Shown piece after piece: positions 1 through 11,151 of a stretch of 64,000 bases of DNA. This stretch comes from Dipteronia dyeriana (Eukaryota > Streptophyta > Magnoliopsida > Sapindales > Sapindaceae). Position numbers and translations under genes: made by a program. The stretch is from contig CM065296.1 of NCBI GenBank assembly GCA_032871835.1, positions 122,150,146 through 122,214,145 of the forward strand. Direction: 5' to 3'. The stretch's first letter is position 1, and each line of letters starts with the position of its first letter. The notes under the pieces are model-generated. The model saw nothing but the letters and a program-made list of their open reading frames with translations, was not told where the DNA came from and searched no databases.

Positions 1-899
1 TTGTCTATTATACTATGATTTTGATTGGCCTATTTTTTTTTTTTTTAAATGAGATTGGCCTATTGGTGTATCCCCACACCCACATTAAGAGGTTGTAGGG
101 TCGAGTCTTTCCCTCCAAACCCCGAATTATTATAATATATTTTAAAATAATTAATTAATTAATTAGCATATAATATTCTTTTTTTTCTTTGTTTTTTCAA
201 TTTTATCTATTATATAAAATATGATTTAGGTTGGGAATATTAATCCAACGGAAGAGGTTGTCCAAGCCAATCCTTGGTTTTAAAAACAGTTTATGTGAAA
301 GTTTCGCGTATTCTCTTAATTTTTTATACATATATATTACGTATTCTTGTTACATTCAATCATAATTTCCTATTTTTTTTTAAAGGAATCAATACTTTTC
401 TTCTTGCTTCTAGGTAAAAAATCATTTGTTTGCTCATCATGATGTGTTTAAATTACATTCCCACTTAATCTTAAAGACTTCAAAACAAAAAAACCATCTC
501 GTAAGCTTTAGATTTTCGTTACCGATCTAATATAAATATATGGAGCTTATAAGATTTTTATTACTGACCTAGTCACAACCTCCTCTCGCAAGGAACTTAC
601 ATTAATATCTATTTCTTATAATCTTATGAATTCCTTAATTACCATTTGTGTTTTATTTAATTCACAGAAAACCTATCAATTTAGGAATTGAATTAAATAA
701 GTTAGAATCAGGATTCTACACACAAATCAGGAATTTGATTCCCCTTTCCAATTAAGGAATCCTTAGCAATTTGTAAGTCGTATCCATTATATTTGTGTAT
801 TTTTTAGTCCCTGTAATTAATTTCAATCTTATCTAATTTGTAAAGAACTTGATCCCTGTTTTGTAATCTATATAATCTCCCATAATAAACCTTCACCGT
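1..899. other. Gene-free AT-rich flank of the F-box gene
   Basis: No supported gene. AT-rich sequence with long T and A runs and short AT repeats; all reading frames are short and broken. The right part probably includes the promoter of the F-box gene, but no single TATA box can be assigned with confidence. Confidence 0.5.
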
Positions 900-1020
900 C
901 TAATAAAAACCCCCACCATTAGAGAGAGATAGTCTTCCTCCGAAATCAAACCAAGAGACCAGATTATACTTCTTCCGTGATTGACTTCTTCAAGACACGT
1001 CCTCCAATTTTGCACATCAG
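900..1020 (+). other. Probable 5' untranslated exon of the F-box gene
   Basis: A pyrimidine- and GA-rich leader-like stretch ends in CATCAG followed by GTTTGTG, a good donor. The next usable acceptor (GGTGCAG) lies just before the F-box start codon, at 1831-1833. This suggests a leader intron of about 0.8 kb (about 1021-1833). The transcription start is not visible, so the left end is approximate. Confidence 0.45.
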
Positions 1021-1851
1021 GTTTGTGTTTTTTTTTTTTGGAATTTGGAATTTGGAATTCCAAAATTATTTGACAATAGTAACTTTTGAAAAAAAAATTT
1101 GTCCTGTGTCTTTGTGTTTTGATGAACGTTTTCTTAGAATTTTATAATTGATTGATTTTCTAGTCCTATTGAAACATGCGGGTTTGCGGGGCTAGTGAAG
1201 CCTGTTTACGGAAGCTGTGCCAAACTGCCAATTAGCTGAGTTAGGAAATTACAAAGTTGGAGATCAAAATAATGCTATATATATTAGACTTGGCTCACAA
1301 TTTGGGTGTGTAGAAAAAATACGAAAAAATTTGCTCTCTGTTTTTCTCCATAATTTTTCTTTCACTTTCTTTAGTATTTTCCTGAAAAATTACTTGGTTA
1401 AATAGGCCAGCTAGTATATATAATATGTTAAATATCTATTGCTTTATCATGTGATTGCTTGGGAGAAAAATATTTATACCTGTAGGTTCTATACTAAGAA
1501 TGATTTTTCCTGGTAAACTAATCAATTATAATTGAATAATTAACTAAACTTATAAATACATCTTGAAACGTTTTTGAGTATTTGAGAAATACATTTTGAT
1601 CTAGTTGGTGGATTGTGGAACAGACACACACATATATATACATCCATTGTAAGTGGGATTCCAAATGTTAGTACCAAAAAAATTAATAAATTGGACTCAT
1701 AACTTCATGTGATCAAAGGTATATAAGTTACCGTGGAAGAATCTTTATAGAGAAGAAAAAGAAAAAGAAAACAATTATCCTGTATGTTTATAATTTTTAA
1801 CAGCAACATGCTTAGTTGTGATTCATGGTGCAGGGTTGTTTCGATATTACG

Positions 1852-3587
1852 ATGAATAAAAGGCGGATTAACAAAGTGGACAGGATATCTGAATTACCTG
1901 AACCGATATTGTATCACATTCTTTCATTCCTCCGATTTGACGAAGTTGCTCGAACTAGTGTTCTGTCTAAAAAATGGAAAACAGCATGGCGTACATGCCC
2001 GGTTTTGAAATTTGATTTTCCGGTTTTTAAAGATTATTCATTGCATTTTAGTACTAATTTCAACGAGGGTGTAATAAGGAGAAGAACTGAGTTATTTAAT
2101 TGTTTGGCAGAAATAATTCGAAACCGTCATTGCAGGGACATGCTTAGTATAAAGGAGTTCAGACTGGAAATTATTTCGTTTGTAGATCTAGAATTTGTAT
2201 CTTTTGTAGAACAATGCATCTGCCATGCGGTTGGTTGTAAAGTCAAAGAGCTGAAAATTCTTTTTATTGCCGGAGATAATGATCTGTACATTATCCCTCC
2301 AGTTCTTTTATTTGCAGGTTCAATAGAGTATTTGGAATTAAAACGTTGTGCATTGAAGTCGCCCAGAAATTATGTGAAGTTATCATCTTTAAGAAAATTG
2401 GTTCTATCAGAAGTTTATATGGGTGATTGCATGATTAAGAATCTACTTGGTGGTTGTCCTTTGATTGAGAATATACATTTGAATGATTGTGGAGGGTTCA
2501 AAAGTTTGAAATTGTTTGGTCTTACTCGACTCAAGGATCTTTACATTATTCGTTGTAAGAAACTGAAAGAACTCAATATTGATACTCCAAATCTACATTT
2601 TTTAGGATACGCGGGTAAAATCATATCCTTATCGGTAAATGCTTTGGCCTTATCAGAAATTTATATTATGATTCCGTTAAAGAATGTCAAAACTCAAAGA
2701 GATATGAAATTCCTTGCAAACTTCTATTTTTCAGAAGTGTTCACCCAGCATGTTTCCAAGAGTGTGGTATGTTTGTTCTTACAACTTTGTACTAAGATTT
2801 TTACTCTGATGGTATTATTATTATACATCATGAATCTTTAATCTATTTTGTTCAAGGATGTGTTGGTTCCTAGAGAATTGAGGGAAAAAATACCTTCTCC
2901 AATGTCCAATCTCAAGCTTTTGAACTTAATTTGTGACGTTGCTCCAACTGGCGGTACACTTGCAAAAGTTATGGACAGCTTGCTTTGGTTTGCACCACAT
3001 GTAAAAACTATATCCGTCGGCAAATTCCGTAAGTACGGCGAGTTCGGCAGGTTCTCCTTCAAGGTAATCTATATATATATCATTATTTCTTAGCATTTTG
3101 AAACTTGTTCAATATTGTGATGATGCATCTTACTACTTTAGACACACTGCTTGATTTATTATTAATGGTACGTTTTGCAAAATTTATTATTTTCTTATTA
3201 AGGGAAGTTTTCTCGAATAATAGATCTCCAAAAAGTTAATAAGTAAACTTTAAAATGGTATTACGATAAGTAGTGAAATGTTGTTTTGAGATATTCAAAT
3301 TGCTGTAATTTTACAAACCGTGTGATTTTTAAGAAAATGCTTTTAATGTTTATACAAATGTGTCTTACTTGAATGTTATTGTATTTCAGTTCACTTATAA
3401 GAAGCAACTGATTTATGAAGAGAAAACTGCTAGTTGCTGTAAATCTCTTCCCGTATCATGTTGGTATCATTGTATAGAGGAAGTCAAGGTTGAGCTTAAA
3501 GAAGAACGTAACTTTACGATCTTTACTATTAACGGTGCAGACATTTGGGAGAAGATTGTAACTCTTTGTAAAAGTTTGGGCCGATGA
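1852..3587 (+). CDS. F-box/LRR protein (FBD-like C-terminus), 3 coding exons
   Basis: Substrate receptor of an SCF-type E3 ubiquitin ligase by family; the substrate is unknown. Coding exons 1852..2766, 2857..3063 and 3390..3587 join in phase 0 (GT at 2767 and 3064; AG before 2857 and 3390) to give 439 residues. The F-box is at about residues 8-50, with the core ISELPEPILYHILSFLRFDE followed by TSVLSKKWKTAWR. Leucine-rich repeats follow (for example SIEYLELKRCAL, LRKLVLSEVYM). The C-terminal exon (SCWYHCIEEVKVELKE) resembles the FBD region of plant F-box/LRR/FBD proteins, which are usually 400-480 residues long. The start was taken at 1852 because it follows a likely leader-intron acceptor; an in-frame ATG at 1825 lies within that inferred intron. 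No internal stop was seen, so the gene looks functional, although this family is rich in recent duplicates and pseudogenes. Confidence 0.85.
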
Positions 3588-3770
3588 AATCTGTTTGATT
3601 TATCTTTTCTTGTTTAGTAGTTTCATATTATTTCTGAATTTTGAAAAGAAAAAAAAAAGTTTGTTTGTTGCTAAGAACTATCAGATTTTTTTTTTTCTAA
3701 AAGAATATCAGATTTTTTATATAGTTTATTTGCATTATGAATACTTTCCTAACTTTGGATTAATATTGTA

Positions 3771-4790
3771 GCGTTTGACAGAGTCTTTGTCTAAGGCCAA
3801 AGCTATCAAAATATCAGTTGGGTAAAAATAATTGATTGAACTAGGCATGCAATTGAAGCTTTCTAGTTTGATTGCTTCAAATGCTTGGCTTGTACTGTCA
3901 CCGTCGTATCACGTAAATTATCCACGCTTGGCTTATATCTATCATCCTCGTATCACATAAATTATCCACACTTTGCTTGTATCTATCACTCTTGTATCAC
4001 ATAAAGTAACTTAGATATATATATATACATTAGTTCGTACTGATATAAGATATATTAGTTTCCTTACGTGACAGAGTTTCCTTATATATATTAGCGTTTG
4101 ACAGAGTCTTTGTCTAAGGCCAAAGCTATCAAAATATCAGTTGGGTAAAAATAATTGATTGAACTAGGCAAGCAATTGAAGCTTTCTGGTTTGATTGCTT
4201 CAAATGCTTGGCTTGTACTGTCACCGTCGTATCACGTAAATTATCCACGCTTGGCTTATATCTATAATCCTCGTATCACATAAATTATCCACACTTTGCT
4301 TGTATCTATCACTCTTGTATCACATAAAGTAACTTGGATATATATATATATATTAGTTCGTACTGATATAAGATATATTAGTTTCCTTACGTGATAGAGT
4401 TTCCTTATATATATTAGCGTTTGACAGAGTCTCCTTATATATATTAGCGTTTGACAGAGTCTTTGTCTAAGGCCAAAGCTATCAAAATATCAGTTGGGTA
4501 AAGAGTCTTTGTCTAAGGCCAAAGCTATCAAAATATCAGTTGGGTAAAAATAATTGATTGAACTAGGCATGCAATTGAAGCTTTCTGGTTTGATTGCTTC
4601 AAATGCTTGGCTTGTACTGTCACCGTCGTATCACGTAAATTATCCACGCTTGGCTTATATCTATCATCCTCGTATCACATAAATTATCCACACTTTGCTT
4701 GTATCTGTCACTCTTGTATCACATAAAGTAACTTGGATATATATATATATATATATATATTAGTTCGTACTGATATAAGATATATTATTT
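3771..4790. repeat. Tandem array of about 325-bp units, about 3 copies
   Basis: Units begin at 3771, 4094 and 4447 with GCGTTTGACAGAGTC. They are nearly identical along their length and end in an AT dinucleotide run that varies between copies. Extra slippage is visible: a 30-bp duplication of the unit start at 4417-4447, and an approximately 48-bp duplication at 4452-4550. Each unit also contains shorter sub-repeats of a TATCACATAAATTATCCAC type. The array lies about 180 bp downstream of the F-box stop. No coding function seen. Confidence 0.9.
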
Positions 4791-5397
4791 TCTTTATGAG
4801 AGTCATTGAATTTAAATGTTCTGACTTGATTATATGCATTTATCACATTTGATATAATATGGTTATAAATATAATATTGATACGATATTTTTTTATTGTT
4901 TGAGATATGATAATAATGAACAAATGATGTCTAACAACCTTTTGATTTCACCATTTTTTAGTCTATTCTTCTTCCAAATTGTTACGGGAAATGCTACTCT
5001 TTCCAATAAGTTGTTTCAAAAATATGTACAATTTCAATGTGACAGTTCAGTCCATTTAATGAATTGTCATGTTTTTTCTCTTATTATCTCTTTTATTGGA
5101 CTGTCACATTGGAATGTATATATTTTTAAGACAATTTATTGAAATGTGTAGCATTACCCGATTGTTATATTCATGAAAATGAAACTAAACTGACGAAACA
5201 ACATTCAAAAGTACCTCTAACAACTTACGAGCCAAAAAATCAGGTCAAGAAAAGGCAACAATAAAGTCAGAAAAAAATATATTTAGATTTTAATCCCTCT
5301 AGTTATTTTTATTTGAGTTTGATTCATTAGTTTTTAAAATTATTAACTTTAATCCTTCCACTAGAAAACCTGTAAAAATACACAGAATGACGTTTTC
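4791..5397. other. AT-rich spacer, nothing recognised
   Basis: No recognised gene or RNA. An 80-codon reading frame at 4900-5142 is AT-rich and resembles nothing known to me. A pair of sequences around GACAGTYCAGTCCA and TGGACTGTCACATTGGA (about 5030-5115) is a weak inverted repeat, possibly a small foldback element. Confidence 0.35.
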
Positions 5398-5862
5398 AAA
5401 TGTCATGGCCAATGATGAAACCGTTCAATGATCAGAAATACTCAAAAGTGTTTATAAAAGGAGATATGGACAGAGATGAGAGAATCATTGGGGAGCATGT
5501 AAGGAATTTATTCACGAGTTGGAGGCTACCAAGATATATATTTTCTCTTTGTAACTTTTTCATGGATGTTATAGAGGCCTTGTTCTTTTATGTATGCATA
5601 TATTGTTGTTCTTGACATTTGTTAGAGGTATTAAAGCAAGTGTGAGACTTATCTGAATTCCGATAAGGATTGTTATAGCATGATTTCCTTAAAGGAATTC
5701 TGCTTTGCTCTCAATTTAATGGAACGATTCAGAGAAGGTCGCCCACTTCCAGCATTTTTTCCTAGGAATGTTGCATTTGATGAGATGTTATCCATGATCG
5801 GTCAACTCAATGCTACATATGGACATGCAGCTTGGGGTCTCAGTCCTGGTATTTATTAGAAT
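5398..5862 (+). pseudogene. Broken EH-domain protein gene fragment (AtEH1/AtEH2, Pan1-like)
   Basis: The intact family, AtEH1/Pan1 and AtEH2/Pan1, belongs to the TPLATE complex that drives clathrin-mediated endocytosis. The first exon piece (5398-5515) reads SWPMMKPFNDQKYSKVFIKG, then DMDRDERIIGEHVRNLF and TSWRLPR, matching the start of the second EH domain with its EF-hand loop (the usual DTDRDGKITG has become DMDRDERIIG). After an intron-like gap, 5625-5862 reads EVLKQV, a stop where Trp is expected (TGA at 5643-5645), then DLS, a one-base frame slip near 5655, and FCFALNLMERFREGRPLP followed by AWGLSPG. The donor after the first piece has also decayed (AG then AT instead of GT). Related downstream exons of the same gene occur at 48565-48960. 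The intact parent gene is not in the window. Confidence 0.75.
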
Positions 5863-6284
5863 TGATTGTAATATTTTTTTATCTCTATCTTTTCCTCTTG
5901 GCACTGAGTTTAAAATAGGCTCACTAAACCTTCTTTTTTTTTTTTAAGAAATACCCACAAATTATATAATTCAATTATCATTCTCAAGTTTTTACATCAA
6001 GTCGAACGTGGGTTGAATCCTATTCCTAACACTAATTGTCTTTTGTATATCTAAAACGGAAAAACAACCGTACAACGGTACAACACTACTCATATCACTT
6101 ATCTGACAACCAAAAACAAATATCGAACAAAAATAAAAAATAAAAAATCAAATTATGGTTCTTCAAAACTCTATTAAATTTTACTATGAAAATTCATATT
6201 TTAGATATAAAATCTCATGGTCTCGAAAATTCCTTCTATTGATCACCTCGAGCCCGAAAATCTCATGGCCGCCCTAATGCTACC

Positions 6285-6545
6285 ACTAAGTCTTGAGTTG
6301 AAATGCTGTGTTATGTTAAATATACCAGTCAATCTTCACGTCAAACCAAAATATATCTTCTTCATCAACTATTTGCATTGCAGATACCAAACAAAAAAGT
6401 TCATATTCAAAACCCTCCATTTTAAAAACCCACAATTTGCAAATGTCAACAACCCCATGTCAATTTGCTTCAAAAATTACAGCTAATGTACATAAAAAAT
6501 GCTCAATGCTTGTAAAAATCATCACTTTGAAGTTTCTTTTATCAT
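6285..6545. repeat. Copy 1 of a 250-bp repeat flanking the IDM2-like gene
   Basis: This stretch is about 85% identical by eye to 9015-9270, including the shared strings AAATGCTGTGTTATGT and TTCTTCATCAACTATTTGCA. The second copy lies inside intron 1 of the IDM2-like gene, so this copy looks like a relic of a duplicated IDM2 intron, or a dispersed element inserted twice. Neither copy looks coding. The stretch 5863-6284 to its left holds nothing recognised. Confidence 0.75.
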
Positions 6546-7114
6546 TTATTCATTAATGATTTATTTTATATTATCTTTTGACCAAAGCTTATTGCATAGC
6601 ATAATATTGGTTTTTGAATTCTTAGTTGATTACTTGAGATTTCTCGAGCATGGCTGCAAGCATTGAACTTGTTTAGTACGTAGAAACATTATAGGGTTTA
6701 TTGTTCTTATATTGATTTCTGGTTTTTGTGCATTTATCTAGGAAATAAAACGTTCTTGTTTGTGGATTTATATTGATTGCGGGTTTTGGCTATATAAAAC
6801 TAACGTTCTTATTAGTTAAAAAATACCCAACAGATCCAATGTAGTTTTTAGCCCAAAACTGCAAATATGCTTTCAAAAACAATGACAAACTGGCCCAAAA
6901 TCTTTACTAGGGTCCACGAAAGATGGGCAAGCTAATTGAATTCATTGGCTAAATTTTTTAATTATCTCTGTTAATCACTGGGAGATCATGATATTGGTCT
7001 GTTTCTTAGAGAGAACTGGGTTGGTAAAAAACAAACAGATAAAACTACCAGATACTAAACATGTAGATGAGCCAAAAGGAAAAATGCTGGAGGTGTAAAC
7101 TGCATTTCTACAGG
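6546..7114. other. Downstream flank of the IDM2-like gene, nothing recognised
   Basis: AT-rich, no coding signal. It must contain the 3' untranslated region and polyadenylation site of the IDM2-like gene (minus strand), but no clear AATAAA-type signal could be singled out. Confidence 0.4.
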
Positions 7115-9543
7115 CTACTTGTCTTTAATTACAACTCCTTCGAAAATGCCATCGGATCTGAAGTTAGGTGAAAACAATCGCAGATCAACACGTCCTGGAA
7201 GGCTGAAAGAAACTGAAAACGGTCCAGCAGGGCACAGTTGCTGGCATTTCATCTGGAACACACGGGAACGTTTCCTAATAGTTTTTCCACCAGATGTTGA
7301 CCCTTGTATATGAACATTTCCATTGGATTCGATCTCACAACTGAATTGACCTGGTGCAACAAACAAAAACAAGAAAATCTATCAGGGTCTGTAATACAAA
7401 GACGGTTCATGACTGTCATACGACTATGTCAACTCCACATATAAACCAACCAGGTGTCATTATGAAGATGATATGATTTTGATGTTAAACAATGGTGCTG
7501 TCATAGAGTGGCGACTGATATATGCATCGAAAGGATATCAAGTACGGCCGTACGGGGCACAAACAAAACTATTTCGCCTCTCTAATACAGTTATACAATG
7601 TGATCAGTGCAAATAGGGGAACTGAGGCTTTCAAATCCCATAATCACTGAGGAAAGAGCAACTATGAACAGCAAACTGATATTATTTATTAACGGTATAA
7701 ATCAAAGAGAACTTAGTAAAGAAGAACATACAATAATCCCTCCTGACTCCAGGTAGAGCAACTCGGAAAAAATATGCTGGTTCACTAACACCTATGTCCA
7801 CAATACCAACTGGAGGTCCGACTATCCCCTTGCTAGCAGTTCCGGTCAGAGTAACGGATGTCGCTGACATATATTCTTCAGATCTTGGATCAGTTAGGGG
7901 CATTACAACAGGTCCATCCCTATTGCAGGTCTTTTGAACGACTCCTCCGCTATGATTATCAACATTGGGGAATGTTGGCATGGGAGGAGGATCACGATGG
8001 CATGTTCTTTTATATGTTTCTTGATACCTTGCAGATGAATTATTGTTTCCATTTGAAATGTTACCAGCAGCCATCTCGCTATTTTTCATGCAATTCTGCT
8101 CTCTCTCTTCTTGGCTTTTCCAATGTTGATAACATAGAGATTTTATCCTATCGATCTTCAAAATATTCATACCAGATAAGCATTTGAACCTATCTAGGCC
8201 CTCCTTTTTCATGTACGATATATTGGGGTTATCGATAAGAACAATCCCCTTCACGATCTCATAGTCACCAGAGTACTTTTTATGTCCGTGAATATTCATA
8301 GGGAAGAAACTTGTGAACTGTTGACAGTTCTCGGGAAGCTCAGAGCTTGGCGGTGGCAGATCACCTTTTAGGTACATATGCAACACAGATGGTTTCACAA
8401 CCAGGTTAGGTTGAGCATTCCTCAAGACATAGTAATATAGGCTCTCCAGCTGAGAAATGCTGATGAATGAATACCCCATATTTTTTGAAGAGTACGGAGG
8501 CAAACCTTCAGCTAATCTTTGATAAGCCGAACATCTTGGGTTATCAGAGTAGACATCAGGACCCAAATAAGTACCCATGACAAGGTTAAGCAAGAAATAC
8601 TGATCTTTGTATGATTCACTGGAGACTGTATGAGGACTATTCTTCCGTTGGGAGACCATGCTTTCCCTTACCTCCAATGCAGTCATGCACTGATGCACAA
8701 CTACAATGACTTACCTAAATGAAATGAATTTTACCTGTATTATAAGCTTTTTGCTCTTTCCAATTAAACAAACATAATTAATATGCAAATAGCACGATTG
8801 CACGAATAATTCATAGCTTATAAACATTTTCATTTCTTTCAACTATATTATCCAGTCCTGTCCTCTTCAAATGCCATCGAGCAGCACTTCAAGAAATGAA
8901 ATTATACTTAAGAACATAAGCAGTCAGATTCGTTCTTGAGCCTGAATCACCCCCAACTCAATCGAAGGACATAAATCTAAGTAAATCAACTGCATTTTCT
9001 ATTTTAGCAATGCCACAACCAAGTCTTCAGTTAAAATGCTGTGTTATGTCAAATCTACCATCCAATTTTCATGTGAAACCAAAAAATCTCTTCTTCATCA
9101 ACTATTTGCATTACATATACCAAACAATGTTCAACTCAAAACCCTCCATTTTAAAAACCCACATTTTGAAAATTTCAACAACCCCATGTCAATTTGCTTC
9201 AAAATTTACAGCTAATGTACATTAAAAATGCTCAGTGCTTGTAAAAATCATCCCTTTGAAGTTATTTTCATCGTTTAGTTAGTGAGAATTCCAGTATCAA
9301 AAGATTGTGAAACCAACTTGCATGCAATAAAATAAAATAAGAAGCAAATGAGAGACATTGAAGACAAAAGGGTGCTGAAAAATTACCGTTTTCAGGCGTG
9401 AAAATGACGGGAAAAGCTTCGACTTTGGCTCCCACAGTGAAAGGGAATCCGGGAACTGGAACTTTGAAGACACGATTTTGTGGAATTTGTTGTGTGCAAA
9501 TATAACCAGGGAATGACGTGGCATATTTTTTGGGCCACCACAT
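7115..9543 (-). CDS. IDM2: IDM2-like alpha-crystallin-domain protein
   Basis: Arabidopsis IDM2 (ROS5) is a nuclear HSP20-like protein that works with IDM1, IDM3 and MBD7 to guide active DNA demethylation and stop silencing. Exons on the minus strand: 9543..9387, 8709..7732 and 7350..7115. The phases fit (1, then 1) and give 456 residues. Exon 2 carries the conserved block DQYFLLNLVMGTYLGPDVYS, then LAEGLPPY and LESLYYYVLRN. The last exon boundary lies inside the alpha-crystallin domain, which runs from AYFFRVALPGVRRDYC across QFSCEIESNGNVHIQG to LCPAGPFSVSFSLPGRVD and ends near the C-terminus with GIFEGVVIKDK. The start ATG at 9543 is the first Met in an open frame, and exon 1 (FTPENG) joins VIVVVHQCMTALE across an acceptor ending at 8710. 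Exon 1 and its acceptor are the least certain parts. The Arabidopsis protein is about 350 residues as I recall it, so this one is longer at the N-terminus. Confidence 0.8.
9015..9270. repeat. Copy 2 of the 250-bp repeat, inside IDM2-like intron 1
   Basis: Partner of 6285-6545 in the same orientation. It lies wholly within the inferred first intron (8710-9386) of the IDM2-like gene. Confidence 0.75.
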
Positions 9544-10129
9544 AATAAGGTCGCTTTCTTGGGCCCAATAATGGTTTTTGCTATTTCTCTTCTTTGACGG
9601 AGGCCCATTTATGATGATTTTTTTTTTCTTTTAACATTTTTCTAAGAGAAAATGAGAAATAATTTGTAAATATATATTGATGTGTTTATTTAATCCCAAT
9701 GGATATTTTGTTTTGTTTTGTGAGAATCAAATTACAATGACTCATAACAAAAATTATTTAATCAAAATTGGTTTCACTTGTTTGGAACCCTAGATCTTAA
9801 ATCGATCTATATATGAGAAGAAATCTTTCTATACTTACAAGCCTGAATAAGGAAAGCTTATTTGTAAGAAAAGATCCTCCATTGAACTTATCTTTTGATT
9901 CTTGAAATGTTAAATCATAGGCGGGGACACCAAATTATCACTCATTTGATTGAATCGAATGTCAGATTGAAACTCCATAAAAAAAATTATCATATATAAA
10001 CAGTTGTACGAGTGTATTAACACTTTACAATTTTTTTCTAGAATAGTTTTATGTTATTTTCTTTTTTGACAGCAGTTTAATGATATTATTGAAAAAAGGG
10101 ATGATTTAATTATTATTTTTTTAATAAAT
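9544..10129 (-). promoter_or_regulatory. Upstream region of the IDM2-like gene
   Basis: Gene-free stretch directly upstream of the IDM2-like start. It should hold its promoter and 5' untranslated region, but I could not fix a TATA box or start site. The frame upstream of ATG 9543 stays open for about 75 bases without another Met. Confidence 0.35.
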
Positions 10130-10645
10130 TACCTTTTTATATATATTGAACTAAGATATATTACCTTAATCCAAACACATATTTTAAAATCTTATAATTA
10201 TAATTGATATTATCTCAATATGTAGAAAACTAATAAGGTAATGCTGTTAATATTTCCCAAACAAAATACCATTAATATTGGTAAAAAAATTAGGAAATTA
10301 TTAATGGCATTACCTTATTAGTTTTCTACATTAATATTAGATCATAAATTTTAAATTTTACCTTTTATATTACAAAAAGAATGATTCTATAAATCTCCTT
10401 TAAATGGTATGTAAATCATGAAATAAGTGAAAATTTGAAAGCAAATTATGTTTAGTTTTATTTCCTTTAATCATATGTAGATTCATTGTCACGGGATTAG
10501 ATCGTAAAGGCTTCACATTCAAGTAAATTCCTCTTTTAATTTTCAAGATGTTTTTGGGATATTATTTCCTGTTTAATTATCTACTTTCTGTTGTTGAAAA
10601 ATTGTGTCCTAGTTTTGTGGACTACACAGGCATTCCTTTTTCCAT
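10130..10645. repeat. Copy of the MADS-gene upstream region, without a MADS gene
   Basis: Collinear with 35625-36150 and 49795-50320, the sequences upstream of the two MADS genes. Shared strings include GTAGAAAACTAATAAGGTAAT, AAATGGTATGTAAATCATGAAA and ATATTATTTCCTGTTTAATT. On the left, where the MADS start codon should lie, no MADS coding sequence is found. The copy is more diverged than A is from B. Confidence 0.8.
10178..10365. repeat. Foldback (MITE-like) palindrome, copy 1
   Basis: The left arm contains GTAGAAAACTAATAAGGTAAT and the right arm its reverse complement ATTACCTTATTAGTTTTCTAC, separated by about 60 bases. Weaker pairing continues outward over 30-40 more bases (TTAAAATYTTAT). 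The same palindrome lies about 100 bp upstream of both MADS start codons. Confidence 0.75.
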
Positions 10646-11151
10646 TAGCTTTAGAATATCTTCTATATTTTATATATCTGATAATCAACTAAATGACTTT
10701 GACTTGGGTCGAAAAACATTGTAAAGGTGATGGAAATTAATAATGTTTTCTTTTTCCTAATTTAATGATTAAAAATTAATGTACATTCCATGTGTCAAAA
10801 TTTTAATGATTAAAATTTGGAAAAATAAAGTAAAAGAAAATGATTAAAAAAGTGTTTTTTAATGTAGAATTACAACAAATCTCACAACATGAAAGCCTAC
10901 AATAGCACCTTAAAATGTGCAGAACAACTGCATATTTCATTGAAATTGCCAACACGAAGGTTTTTGGATCCAAAACAACATTTATAAACACATGTAGGCA
11001 TTGTAGCACCCAGATTCTAATCTGTTCATTTTAAAAAATATATATATTTTTTAATTCATAGTTGAATATTCACCCATCCAATTACAACATGATGCAAGAA
11101 ACTCCATCAGACTAAACAGAGAATTTTCACCAGCGCAAATTCATCCAACAA
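10646..11151. other. AT-rich spacer, nothing recognised
   Basis: No gene or named repeat seen. A 68-codon minus frame at 10803-11009 has no recognisable motif. Confidence 0.35.
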
